DNA of 64,000 nucleotides from an uncultured Pelagibacteraceae bacterium (lineage in GTDB: Bacteria; Pseudomonadota; Alphaproteobacteria; Pelagibacterales; Pelagibacteraceae). Location: contig CACFIL010000003.1 of the NCBI GenBank assembly GCA_902566315.1, forward strand, positions 20,654-84,653. The letters run 5' to 3'. This document shows positions 10,470 to 19,990 of the stretch, piece after piece. The notes below the pieces were generated by a model. It saw nothing but the letters and a program-made list of their open reading frames with translations, searched no databases and was not told the origin of the DNA. How positions within the stretch are numbered: position 1 is the first letter of the stretch; each line of letters starts with the position of its first letter. The translations under genes and the position numbers were made by a program.

Positions 10470-11357
10470 ATGACTGTACTAGTAGATAAAAATAGTAAGA
10501 TAATTATCCAGGGTTTTACAGGTAAAATGGGATCTTTTCATGCGGATGAGATGATAAAATATGGCTCAAATGTAGTCGGTGGAGTAACTCCAGGAAAAGG
10601 AGGCTCAAAGCATTTAGATTTACCGGTTTTTAATACAGTTAAAGATGCTGTTAATGAAACAGGAGCTGATGCATCTATTTTATTTGTTCCCCCAGCTTTT
10701 GCAGCCGACTCTGCGATGGAAGCAGCAGATGCTGGAATAAAAATATGTGTAGCAATAGTTGATGGAATACCTTCTCACGATATGATCAGAATAAAAAGGT
10801 ATATGAGAAGATACACTAAAAGTTCTAAAATGACATTAGTTGGACCAAACTGTGCTGGAATTATTAGTCCTGGAAAATCAATGTTAGGAATAATGCCTGG
10901 ACATATTTATAAAGAAGGTAGAATTGGAATTATTAGTAGATCAGGAACATTAGGCTATGAGGCTGCCCAACAACTAAAAAACTTGAATATTGGTGTTTCA
11001 ACAAGTGTAGGAATTGGAGGGGACCCAATTAATGGTAGCTCGTTTAGAGATATAATAGAAAAGTTTGAAACAGATGACGAGACGGATGCAATATTGATGA
11101 TTGGTGAAATTGGTGGTCCACAAGAAGTAGCTGCAGGAGAATTTGCAAAGGAAAATATGAAGAAACCAGTTATTGCTTATATAGCTGGACTAACTGCGCC
11201 AAAAGGAAGAGTGATGGGTCATGCAGGTGCAATAGTTTCAGCTTACGGAGAAAGCGCAATTGAAAAAGTTGAAATTTTAAAAGAGTGTGGAATAACAATT
11301 TCTAAAAATCCATCTGTTATGGGTGATACGGTAAAATCAGTTTTAGAAAAAATGTAA
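10470..11357 (+). CDS. mtkB: CoA ligase alpha subunit, malate-CoA ligase (MtkB)-like rather than SucD
   Basis: YGSNVVGGVTPGKGG...YMRRYTKSSKMTLVGPNCAGIISPGKSMLGIMPGHIY...GIGGDPINGSSF. Confidence 0.7.
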   Translation: MTVLVDKNSKIIIQGFTGKMGSFHADEMIKYGSNVVGGVTPGKGGSKHLDLPVFNTVKDAVNETGADASILFVPPAFAADSAMEAADAGIKICVAIVDGIPSHDMIRIKRYMRRYTKSSKMTLVGPNCAGIISPGKSMLGIMPGHIYKEGRIGIISRSGTLGYEAAQQLKNLNIGVSTSVGIGGDPINGSSFRDIIEKFETDDETDAILMIGEIGGPQEVAAGEFAKENMKKPVIAYIAGLTAPKGRVMGHAGAIVSAYGESAIEKVEILKECGITISKNPSVMGDTVKSVLEKM

Positions 11358-11359
11358 CT

Positions 11360-11725
11360 ATGAGTTACGATGATAATAATATATTTGCAAAAATATTGAG
11401 AAATGAGATACCTTGTAATAAAATTTATGAGGATGAATTTGTTTTATCTTTTCATGATATAAATCCTCAAAAAAAAATTCATGCTTTAGTAATTCCAAAA
11501 GGAAAATATGTTGACTTAGATGACTTTAGTCAAAACGCATCATCTGAAGAAATGGTTGGATTATTAAAAGGCATAAATACTGTAGCAAAGAAATTAAATA
11601 TATCTGTTGATACCGGCAAAGGATATAGAGCGCTAGCAAATATAAGCGAAAATGGAGGACAAGAAGTTCCACATTTGCATTTTCATTTGTTTGGCGGGGA
11701 GAAAATCGGTAAAATGGTCTCGTGA
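11360..11725 (+). CDS. HIT family protein (HinT-like)
   Basis: NIFAKILRNEIPCNKIYEDEFVLSFHDINPQ...QEVPHLHFHLFGG (HxHxHxx triad). Confidence 0.93.
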   Translation: MSYDDNNIFAKILRNEIPCNKIYEDEFVLSFHDINPQKKIHALVIPKGKYVDLDDFSQNASSEEMVGLLKGINTVAKKLNISVDTGKGYRALANISENGGQEVPHLHFHLFGGEKIGKMVS

Positions 11726-12234
11726 AAATTAATGTAGATAGAATTTTTTTAGAGATAAATTCAATAAGTGATCTAAACCATTCAAAAAATCCAGGTTCAA
11801 ATTTTAAAATTAGTGAAGTAGACCCACCAGATTTCCATCTAAACAAATTTTTCTATAAGCAAATTGGAAAAAAGCATAGATGGATAGATAGATTAACCTG
11901 GGGAGATAAAAAATGGATTGAGTATGTTGAAAATCCTAGAATAAAAACCTTTATTTTAAAGGATAATAACAACCTAGCTGGATATTATGAAACTATTCGT
12001 GATCTGGACCATAATCATTCTGAAATCGCATATTTTGGTATTTTGGAGGAATATTTTGGAAAGAAATGTGGCGGCTATCTTCTTTCTGAGGCAATTAAGA
12101 AATTATTTGAGGAAGGTATGACAAGAGTTTGGCTCCACACTTGTTCACTAGATCATGAAAATGCAATTAAAAATTATTTAGCCAGAGGAATGCAGGTATT
12201 TAAATCTGAAAAAATAAATGTTGAGGTTAATTAA
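11722..12234 (+). CDS. GNAT family N-acetyltransferase (GTG start)
   Basis: AGYYETIRDLDHNHSEIAYFGILEEYFGKKCGGYLLSEAIKKLFEEGMTRVWLHTCSLDHENAIKNYLARGM. Confidence 0.85.
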   Translation: MKINVDRIFLEINSISDLNHSKNPGSNFKISEVDPPDFHLNKFFYKQIGKKHRWIDRLTWGDKKWIEYVENPRIKTFILKDNNNLAGYYETIRDLDHNHSEIAYFGILEEYFGKKCGGYLLSEAIKKLFEEGMTRVWLHTCSLDHENAIKNYLARGMQVFKSEKINVEVN

Positions 12235-12784
12235 TATACTTTTGTAAAGAAAATATATTTTCTTCAATATTAACATTTGTATTAATATCACTTAAAAAAG
12301 TTTGTATTAGATTTTGGTATATGTCTTTTGTCTCCCAACCTATTAAATCTAAACTTTCTTTATCAAAAAAAACCTTAATTCGATTATTTTCGTATTCAAA
12401 ATTAAATACATAATAAAAAGGATAATTTTTGTCATTTTCTACTTCTTTCATTTTTGAAATTAAAAATTTTTTATCTAAAATAAAATTTAAAGGTGTTTCA
12501 TCTAAAGGATATCTATAATAATTTTTGATTTTATCTGAATTAATAACTAAAGATTTACCGTTCGAAACTAGGATTTTATTGTAAATATCATAATACTTAC
12601 AAAGAATTTTTTTCGGATATAAAATAATACACTCACCTTTTTCAATATTATTATTGTCTATCTTCTGTATAAATTTAAATTCCAAAGAATTTATTTTTTC
12701 TAAATGACTTATAATTTCTTGATTTGAACTATGTGCATTTAAATTAAAAAATAAAATGAAAAAATAAATTAAATATTTTCTCAT
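12227..12784 (-). CDS. lolA: Outer membrane lipoprotein carrier protein LolA-like
   Basis: Signal peptide, EIISHLEKINSLEFKFIQKI, downstream of ftsK as in many alphaproteobacteria. Confidence 0.75.
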   Translation of the reverse strand: MRKYLIYFFILFFNLNAHSSNQEIISHLEKINSLEFKFIQKIDNNNIEKGECIILYPKKILCKYYDIYNKILVSNGKSLVINSDKIKNYYRYPLDETPLNFILDKKFLISKMKEVENDKNYPFYYVFNFEYENNRIKVFFDKESLDLIGWETKDIYQNLIQTFLSDINTNVNIEENIFSLQKYIN

Positions 12785-14868
12785 TTAAGCACTTCTCTTT
12801 TACCAACGTGATTCGCTTGACTTACTTCTCCGTTTGCCTCCATTTGATCAACTATTCTAGCTGCTCTATTGTAACCAATTTGTAATTTTCTTTGTAGAAA
12901 AGATGTCGATGCTTTTCTCTCAGATTTAACTATTTCAAGGGCTGTATTGTACAATTCATCTAAGTTTTCATTATCTTTTGAATTATTATTAACTTCTTTT
13001 TCGTCTGCAAAATTTAGAATTTCATCCACATAATCTGGCTCAGCCTGATTTCTTAAGAAGTTATTTATTTTCTCAATTTCTTCTTCCGATACAAATGGAG
13101 CGTGGACTCTTGTAATCCTGTTAGCTGAGGTCATATAAAGCATATCTCCTTTCCCCAACAATTGCTCAGCTCCTTGTTCTCCCAGAATTGTTCTACTATC
13201 TATTTTAGATGTAACTTGAAATGATATTCTAGTTGGAAAATTAGCTTTTATCGTTCCTGTGATTACGTCAACGCTTGGTCTTTGAGTAGCCATTATAATA
13301 TGTATTCCAGCGGCTCTCGCCATTTGTGAAAGTTTTTGAATATAATTCTCTATATCCTTCCCAGCGACCAGCATCAAATCTGACATTTCATCAACAATTA
13401 CAACGATATAAGGCATAGAAAGCTTGTGTTTTTCGTTATATCCGTCAATATTTCTCACTCCAACTTTGGTCATTAATTTGTATCTACTTTCCATTTCTTT
13501 AACGACCCATCCAAGAACTGAAGCAGCTCTTTTTGCTTCTGTAATTACTGGACACAGCAAATGGGGAATTCCTTCGTATGTTGATAATTCTAACATTTTA
13601 GGATCGATCAATATAAATTTGCATTTTTCTGGAGAGTGCTTGTATAAAAGGGATAAAATAATTGTATTAATACAAACTGATTTACCTGAACCAGTTGTAC
13701 CAGCTATGAGCAAATGAGGCATACTGGTTAAATCACTAGTTATTGGTAACCCAGAAATACTTTTTCCAAGAGCAATTGGGAGCTTTATGTCTTTTTTTTT
13801 ATACCTAGAGTCAGAAATTATTTCACTCAGGAAAACATTTTCCCTTTGAGGTTTAGGTAATTCAATTCCTATAGTATTACTTCCTGGAATTGTTGCAATT
13901 CTAGCAGATTCTGAACTAGTATTTCTTGCAATATCCTCAGAAAGATTAATTATTTTTGATACTTTAACACCTGGGGCAGGTTCAAACTCATATAATGTAA
14001 CAACAGGACCTTGACTAACCTTCTTAACTTCTCCTTCTACTCCAAAATCTAATAAAATTTTTTCTAGCGTTTTTTCATCGATTTTATTTTCTGATAAATT
14101 TTTATCTTTTTTTGAAGGATTTTTTAAAAAGTCTAATGAGGGTAATTTATATTTAATAACCTTTTTATCTGAGTGTATAGTGTTTTTATCAAATGAAAAA
14201 TTTTCTTGGACCCTAGTTTCATTATTAAGATTTTCCACTTCATTTAATAAATTTTCATTATAATTTTCAACAAGACTTTCTGACGGCACTTTTTTAGATC
14301 TTGAGAAAATTGAAAACACGAATTTTAAATGTCTTAATTTTAAATTAATACTTAGAAAAAAAAACGTTGATATTAAAATAATTAAAATTACATAACTAAT
14401 CTGATTATTTATGTTTATTAAATTAATAATGAAAGTTTCTTCAAATAAATTACCTAAAAATCCGTTATTTCCGTTAATTGTAAGCCAGTAAGTTTCAGTA
14501 TGGAAGACTGTAAAGAATAATGTTCCTATTATTGAATATAGAATTGTAAAAAATAAACATTCAATAATATGTAAAATTTTTTTATCAATTATTACTGATA
14601 TAGATATAAGCAAAAAAGAGATCGGTACTAACAATGAGATTAAACCAATTGATTGAAATAAAATATCAGAGGCATAGCTACCTTTTGAGCCTAATAAATT
14701 CTTAATTTCTATATTTTCAGGAAAAATAAAGTTAGGATCCTCAGGTGAATAGCTAATTAATGATACCAGGAGTAAAATAGACAAACAAAGTAAGGCTAAA
14801 CCAACTAACTCAGACAACCTTTTAAGGAGAAAACTTGTTGTATTATCTACTAAATTTTTAATTTTCAT
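12781..14868 (-). CDS. ftsK: DNA translocase FtsK
   Basis: Membrane N-terminus, Walker A AGTTGSGKSVCINTII, C-terminal gamma domain QRKLQIGYNRAARIVDQMEANG. Confidence 0.97.
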   Translation of the reverse strand: MKIKNLVDNTTSFLLKRLSELVGLALLCLSILLLVSLISYSPEDPNFIFPENIEIKNLLGSKGSYASDILFQSIGLISLLVPISFLLISISVIIDKKILHIIECLFFTILYSIIGTLFFTVFHTETYWLTINGNNGFLGNLFEETFIINLININNQISYVILIILISTFFFLSINLKLRHLKFVFSIFSRSKKVPSESLVENYNENLLNEVENLNNETRVQENFSFDKNTIHSDKKVIKYKLPSLDFLKNPSKKDKNLSENKIDEKTLEKILLDFGVEGEVKKVSQGPVVTLYEFEPAPGVKVSKIINLSEDIARNTSSESARIATIPGSNTIGIELPKPQRENVFLSEIISDSRYKKKDIKLPIALGKSISGLPITSDLTSMPHLLIAGTTGSGKSVCINTIILSLLYKHSPEKCKFILIDPKMLELSTYEGIPHLLCPVITEAKRAASVLGWVVKEMESRYKLMTKVGVRNIDGYNEKHKLSMPYIVVIVDEMSDLMLVAGKDIENYIQKLSQMARAAGIHIIMATQRPSVDVITGTIKANFPTRISFQVTSKIDSRTILGEQGAEQLLGKGDMLYMTSANRITRVHAPFVSEEEIEKINNFLRNQAEPDYVDEILNFADEKEVNNNSKDNENLDELYNTALEIVKSERKASTSFLQRKLQIGYNRAARIVDQMEANGEVSQANHVGKREVLK

Positions 14869-14931
14869 TTTATCATTAATGATTTGTCACTTTGTATCAT
14901 TTAATTTTTGCTGATAAAATTAAATAATATT

Positions 14932-15993
14932 ATGAATATTTGTCTTTTAGGAAATAATTTAACAAATCTAGTTTTGGCAAACATATTACTTAAGAAAAAG
15001 ATCAACGTTGACATTATCTTTCAAGATAAATTACCCCCATTAATAAATACTATTAGAACAATTGCTATTTCAAATGAAAATTACAAATTTTTGAGAGAAA
15101 ATATAAAAGAAATTTCTAAATTAGGATGGCCGACAGAAAAAATCAAAATTTATTCAGATAAAAATAAATCACCAGAGTTGTTTGAGTTCAAAAATAAAAA
15201 TCAGAATAATTTTTATTTATTCAAATATAGTTCTTTATATAATTTAATGAAAAAAAATAAATATTTAAAATTTAAAAAATTTAAAAATTATAATTTAGAT
15301 ATGATTGAAAAACGAAATTATAATTTAATTATCAATTCAGAGCAAAATAATCCAATTACAAAAAAATACTTTCAAAAAAAAATAGAAAAAAATTATAAAT
15401 CTTTAGCTCATACTTTAATAATCGATCACAAAAAAATCGAGAATAAAATTGCTACTCAAATTTTTACTAAAAATGGTCCTTTAGCATTTCTCCCTTTATC
15501 AAATAATCAAACCTCAATTGTATTTTCCAATAATTCAACAAACTTAATTGATAAATCTAGTCTTATGAAAATAATTAATAAATATAATTACCAATATGAG
15601 ATATATAAAAGCAGTGAAGTTGAGTCTGTAGGTATCAAGTTTTTAGTTCTTAGAGACTACATTTTTAAAAATGTTTTATCATTTGGAGATTTGATACATA
15701 AAGTCCATCCACTGGCCGGACAGGGTTTTAATATGACCATCAGAGACATTAAATCTCTATCTAATTTATTAGATGAAAATATTAGATTAGGCATTGATGA
15801 TGGAAAAATAATTGCTCAAAAGTTTCAAAAAAATAATAAACATTTAAATTTTGTTTATGGATTAGGAATAGATGCTATAAATTCTTTTTTTAAACTTGAT
15901 AATAAGCTAGAAAATAATTTATCAGAACCAATTTTTAAAGTCCTAAAAGGAAATAAAATATTGAATAAGTATGCAACATTTTTGTCAAATTAG
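14932..15993 (+). CDS. UbiH/UbiF-type FAD-dependent monooxygenase-like protein, divergent
   Basis: FGDLIHKVHPLAGQGFNMTIRDIKSLSNLL resembles the second FAD motif of the family; ORF opens at 14908 but ATG at 14932 (MNICLLGNN) is the more likely start. Confidence 0.6.
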   Translation: MNICLLGNNLTNLVLANILLKKKINVDIIFQDKLPPLINTIRTIAISNENYKFLRENIKEISKLGWPTEKIKIYSDKNKSPELFEFKNKNQNNFYLFKYSSLYNLMKKNKYLKFKKFKNYNLDMIEKRNYNLIINSEQNNPITKKYFQKKIEKNYKSLAHTLIIDHKKIENKIATQIFTKNGPLAFLPLSNNQTSIVFSNNSTNLIDKSSLMKIINKYNYQYEIYKSSEVESVGIKFLVLRDYIFKNVLSFGDLIHKVHPLAGQGFNMTIRDIKSLSNLLDENIRLGIDDGKIIAQKFQKNNKHLNFVYGLGIDAINSFFKLDNKLENNLSEPIFKVLKGNKILNKYATFLSN

Positions 15994-16002
15994 TTTATAT
16001 TT

Positions 16003-16644
16003 TTATTGTAAAGTTTTGTTGTTAAAATTATCTACAATATAAGTATTTAGAATTTCTTCTAACTTTTCCTTTCTTATATTTAAATCTTTACTTTCTAATA
16101 AAACTTGTTTTTCCTCTAATGAGAATGGGGATGCCATTGAAAGAGTATTTATGGTTTGGTCTAAACTTTGCTTTTCGATTTCTTTCCAATTAATTTCATA
16201 TCCTTGTCTCTTAAATAACCCTTTAAGATTTTGAAATATTAATTTTAAGTCTGAAAATTTTATTTCATCTGATTTTTCAATTAAATCACTTGAAAAGTCT
16301 TCATATTTGACCTCACATTCTCTAAATAAGTTATCGTTATTTACTTCTTCCGTGATCTTAAATCTACATACACCATTCAAAACTATCAAGTATCTACCGT
16401 CATCTGTTTCATTAAAACTTGTTATTTTCCCAGCACAACCTACATCGTGTAAATCAGGCTTCTTTAATTCACCAGTTTTTTTTGGTTGTATCATGCCTAT
16501 CATACGGTCACTTTTCATACTTTTATCTATCATTTGAATGTATCGGGGTTCAAAAATATTTAATGGCACCGTTGTCCGAGGAAAAATTATAAAATTTGAT
16601 AATGGAAAAACTGGTAAAATTTTTGGAAGATCTTCTTTTTTCAT
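16003..16644 (-). CDS. LON-domain (Lon N-terminal substrate-binding) protein
   Basis: LPKILPVFPLSNFIIFPRTTVPLNIFEPRYIQMIDKSMKSDRMIGM; start trimmed from the listed ORF (16812) to internal ATG (MKKEDL) because the upstream part overlaps the divergent TPR gene. Confidence 0.88.
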   Translation of the reverse strand: MKKEDLPKILPVFPLSNFIIFPRTTVPLNIFEPRYIQMIDKSMKSDRMIGMIQPKKTGELKKPDLHDVGCAGKITSFNETDDGRYLIVLNGVCRFKITEEVNNDNLFRECEVKYEDFSSDLIEKSDEIKFSDLKLIFQNLKGLFKRQGYEINWKEIEKQSLDQTINTLSMASPFSLEEKQVLLESKDLNIRKEKLEEILNTYIVDNFNNKTLQ

Positions 16645-16670
16645 ATAATTTAAATTATAACATCTAATCA

Positions 16671-17417
16671 ATGAATTCAAATTATTTAGAAAAAAAAAAA
16701 GTTTTAATTGCTTTTGAAAAGAAAAATTTTCAAGAGGTAATACGTACAGGTGAAAAATTACTAAAAGAGAGACAAAATGATACACAATTAATATTTTTAT
16801 TAGGATTAGCATCTATAAATATTCATAATTTTATTAATGCAGAAATTTATTTTGAAAAATTAATTTTACTAAAAAAAAATGCAGAAAATTTATATACATT
16901 AGGAAATATTCAAAAAAGGTTAAAAAAATTTAATCAAGCTCTTGTTTCATTTGAAGAGGCTATAAAATTAAAACCTCATTTTTCTGAAGCATATAACAAT
17001 TTAGGTAGCACATTAAAGTCTTTAAATAAATATGAAGAGGCAATACTTAGTTACAAGAAATCAATTAAAATAAACAAAAGTAATTTTGAGGCAAACTATA
17101 ATCTTGCAAACTTATTTTTTTTTTTAGAAAACTATATTGAAGCAATAGATTATTATAAAAGTATAATTAATTTAGAGACAAGAAATGAAGAAAGTTGTGA
17201 AAAATATACAATATGCTTATCTAAAACAGGTAAGAAAAATGAGGTAAAAGATTTTGTTTTAAATATTATCTCAAAATATCCAAATAACAGAGTTTTAAAT
17301 AATTTATTGGGACAATCATTGTTATCTTTAAATTACCATAAAGAAGGTTTATCTTACATAAGGAAGGGAGCAGGTTTTTTACAACTTGATAAAAATGGAG
17401 TTAACTTATTAAAATGA
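16671..17417 (+). CDS. TPR-repeat protein
   Basis: Repeated TPR units (AENLYTLGNIQKRLKKFNQALVSFEEAIKLKPHFSEAYNNLGSTL...). Confidence 0.85.
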   Translation: MNSNYLEKKKVLIAFEKKNFQEVIRTGEKLLKERQNDTQLIFLLGLASINIHNFINAEIYFEKLILLKKNAENLYTLGNIQKRLKKFNQALVSFEEAIKLKPHFSEAYNNLGSTLKSLNKYEEAILSYKKSIKINKSNFEANYNLANLFFFLENYIEAIDYYKSIINLETRNEESCEKYTICLSKTGKKNEVKDFVLNIISKYPNNRVLNNLLGQSLLSLNYHKEGLSYIRKGAGFLQLDKNGVNLLK

Positions 17418-18010
17418 AAAGAATAAATATAAGTACTGAAAAATCACCAAATTTTATTGGATGCTGGTACCTTAATAATGAAAATATTAGCAAAGGTATA
17501 ATTAATTTTTTTGAGTCAAACCAATCTTTCCAAAAAAAAGGAACTACAGCAAAAGGAGTTGAAGAAAATAGAAAAAGATCAACAGATATAACAATAAGCC
17601 CAAATAAATTATCAGATCCTAAATATAAAGTTTTTCAAGATTATTTTTCTGAACTTCAAAAATGTTTTTTGGACTATAGAGAACAGTGGCCGTTTGTGAA
17701 AGAGTTTTTAACAAAAGTTAACGTTGGACCTTTTAATGTCCAAAAATACTTTCCGGGAGATCATTTTGCAGCTCTACATTCTGAAAGAACAAATTTGTCA
17801 ACGCTGCATAGAATCTTTGCTTTTATGACATACTTAAACGACGTTAATGATGGAGGAACCACTAACTTCGATCACTATGGATTAAAAATTAAGCCTGAAA
17901 ATAATAAAACATTAATTTGGCCAGCTGAATGGACACACGCGCATACAGGGTCTGTATTAAAAAGTGGAACGAAGTATATAATTACAGGTTGGTTTGATTT
18001 TGCATCTTAA
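17414..18010 (+). CDS. 2OG-Fe(II) oxygenase (prolyl-4-hydroxylase-like)
   Basis: QKYFPGDHFAALHSERTN...FAFMTYLNDVNDGGTTNFDHYGLKIKPENNKTLIWPAEWTHAHTGSVLKSGTKYIITGWFDF, with HxE/H...K-type residues of the DSBH fold. Confidence 0.8.
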   Translation: MKRINISTEKSPNFIGCWYLNNENISKGIINFFESNQSFQKKGTTAKGVEENRKRSTDITISPNKLSDPKYKVFQDYFSELQKCFLDYREQWPFVKEFLTKVNVGPFNVQKYFPGDHFAALHSERTNLSTLHRIFAFMTYLNDVNDGGTTNFDHYGLKIKPENNKTLIWPAEWTHAHTGSVLKSGTKYIITGWFDFAS

Positions 18011-18045
18011 AATAAACACTCAAAATCTTTATTTCATTTATTTAA

Positions 18046-19686
18046 ATGAGCTCTAAAAACTTCTTATATAACAAAAAGATTATTTTAGATAATTTTAACA
18101 AAGGCAAATTTGAAAAAGTTGTTAAACTTGGAAAGAAATTGCTAAAATTAAAAAAAGATTTTCAAATATTATATGTATTAGGATTAACTTATTTAACCTT
18201 AAAGAATTATTTAGAAGCTGAAAAATATTTTAGTAATATTGTTTTATTGAAGCCTGATGCAGAAAATTATTACATATATGGGAATATTCATAAGCAATTG
18301 AAAAATTATAATAAAGCCTCAGAATATTTTTTAAAAGCCATTAGTCTAAAGCATGACTATTCAGAAGCTTATAATAATTTAGGAAATACTAAATTTAAAT
18401 TAGGGTTAACTGAAGAAGCAATCAAAAATTACAAAAATGCAATAAAATTTAGTAAAAAAAATATTCAGGCTTATTTTAATTTAGCACACGTCTTCAGTGA
18501 AGAAAAAAATTTTGAAGACCTAAAAAAAATACTTCAAGAAGTATTGAAATTAGATGAAAAAAATACCACAGCCTTGAATGACTTAGGATACCTAAATTTA
18601 ATTCTTGGAAATATAGATGAAGGAAGAAGATTATTTAAAAAAGTAATTGAAATTGACAACAAACACATAAGAGCCTTTAAAAATTATTTTTTAATTACAA
18701 AAGTAGAAAAAGATAACGAATTTTTAAAAAAACTAGAAAAAATTGACTTATCAAATGTAAATAATGAGGATAAAATATTTGCATACACTAGTCTTAGTAA
18801 ATGTAACTTTGATTTAGATAATTCTGATTTAGCTCTTAAGTATCTCGCAGAGTCACATAAAATAAAAAAACTAAAGTCAAACTTTAGTTTTGAAACAGAA
18901 AAAAAACTCTTTGATAAAATAAAAAATATTTTTAAACAAAATGAAGATAGACCAAATAAGCATACAAATAAGCTTGATTTCATACCAATTTTTATTCTTG
19001 GTATGCCAAGATCTGGAACAACTCTATTAGAACAAGTTCTTTCATCTCACTCAAATATACATGGTGCTGGTGAACTTAATTACTTGCCTAAAATTATAGA
19101 TGATGTTGGGTTAGATAAGATTAAAAACTTTGATAGCTTTATTAAAAATATAAGATCTGAATATTATAAAAAAATTATGCAATTAAGTAACAAAAAATTT
19201 ATTATTGATAAATTACCAATGAATTTTAGATGGATAGGCTTCATAGTCAAAGCCTTTCCTGAAGCTAAAATAATTCACGTGCAAAGAAATCCAATGGCTA
19301 TTTGTTGGTCAAATTACAAAATTAATTTTCCTGATCCAGGTATGGATTATTCTCTAAGTCAAAAGGACACTGCAAAATATTATATATTGTATGATGACCT
19401 CATGAAATTTTGGTCAGAAAGACTAAAAAAAAAAATAATAAACATAAACTATGAAAATTTTGTAAATAATTTTGTAAATCAAACACACAGTTTAGTTGAG
19501 AAACTTGAAATTAAATGGGAAGAAAATCTTAAAAATTATAGGAAAAATGCTAGACCAGTACAAACCGCATCTCTCTTGCAGGTGAGGGGAACAATTAAAA
19601 AAAATACCTCTGAAGATTGGAAAAAATATAGACATCATTTAAAAGTAATGCAGGAAACTCTAGATGCAGCTAAAATAGAATATTAA
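18046..19686 (+). CDS. TPR-domain sulfotransferase
   Basis: TPR N-terminus; FILGMPRSGTTLLEQVLSSHSNIHGAGELNYLP (5'-PAPS loop) and IIHVQRNPMAICWS (3' motif). Confidence 0.9.
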   Translation: MSSKNFLYNKKIILDNFNKGKFEKVVKLGKKLLKLKKDFQILYVLGLTYLTLKNYLEAEKYFSNIVLLKPDAENYYIYGNIHKQLKNYNKASEYFLKAISLKHDYSEAYNNLGNTKFKLGLTEEAIKNYKNAIKFSKKNIQAYFNLAHVFSEEKNFEDLKKILQEVLKLDEKNTTALNDLGYLNLILGNIDEGRRLFKKVIEIDNKHIRAFKNYFLITKVEKDNEFLKKLEKIDLSNVNNEDKIFAYTSLSKCNFDLDNSDLALKYLAESHKIKKLKSNFSFETEKKLFDKIKNIFKQNEDRPNKHTNKLDFIPIFILGMPRSGTTLLEQVLSSHSNIHGAGELNYLPKIIDDVGLDKIKNFDSFIKNIRSEYYKKIMQLSNKKFIIDKLPMNFRWIGFIVKAFPEAKIIHVQRNPMAICWSNYKINFPDPGMDYSLSQKDTAKYYILYDDLMKFWSERLKKKIININYENFVNNFVNQTHSLVEKLEIKWEENLKNYRKNARPVQTASLLQVRGTIKKNTSEDWKKYRHHLKVMQETLDAAKIEY

Positions 19687-19751
19687 ATGTTCAAGATTAA
19701 TATTTGACTATTGCTTAATTTCAAAAAAACTACTACTTTCAACCATTATAG

Positions 19752-19797
19752 AACAAGCGGGCATAGCTCAGTGGTAGAGCGTCTCGTTGCCAACGAG
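19752..19797 (+). repeat. 46-bp partial tRNA-Gly(GCC) copy: 5' flank aacaa plus 5' half through the anticodon stem
   Basis: aacaagcgggcatagctcagtggtagagcgtctcgttgccaacgag is identical to 21399-21444; sequence diverges immediately afterwards. Confidence 0.95.
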
Positions 19798-19856
19798 GTA
19801 GTCCTTGGTTTTTTATCCTTGCTAATCTTAGTCTTTCTCAACGTCTAGTTAATCTT

Positions 19857-19873
19857 GACACACTCACGACACA
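19857..19873 (+). repeat. 17-bp direct repeat, left copy (gacacactcacgacaca)
   Basis: Identical to 21312-21328. Confidence 0.9.
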
Positions 19874-19990
19874 CTTTGACACAGAAAAGAAAAATTATGG
19901 TGAGTGGAATAAAATATAATTGTAATTAAACTGTTACAAATTTTTCATCTTGTTTTGATAACTTTTCAGAAAATCAAATAGGAATATATA

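Noticed and set aside
16645-16812. N-terminal 56 residues of the listed LON-domain ORF
   Set aside because: Overlaps the divergent TPR gene; the LON domain starts naturally at the internal ATG (16644).
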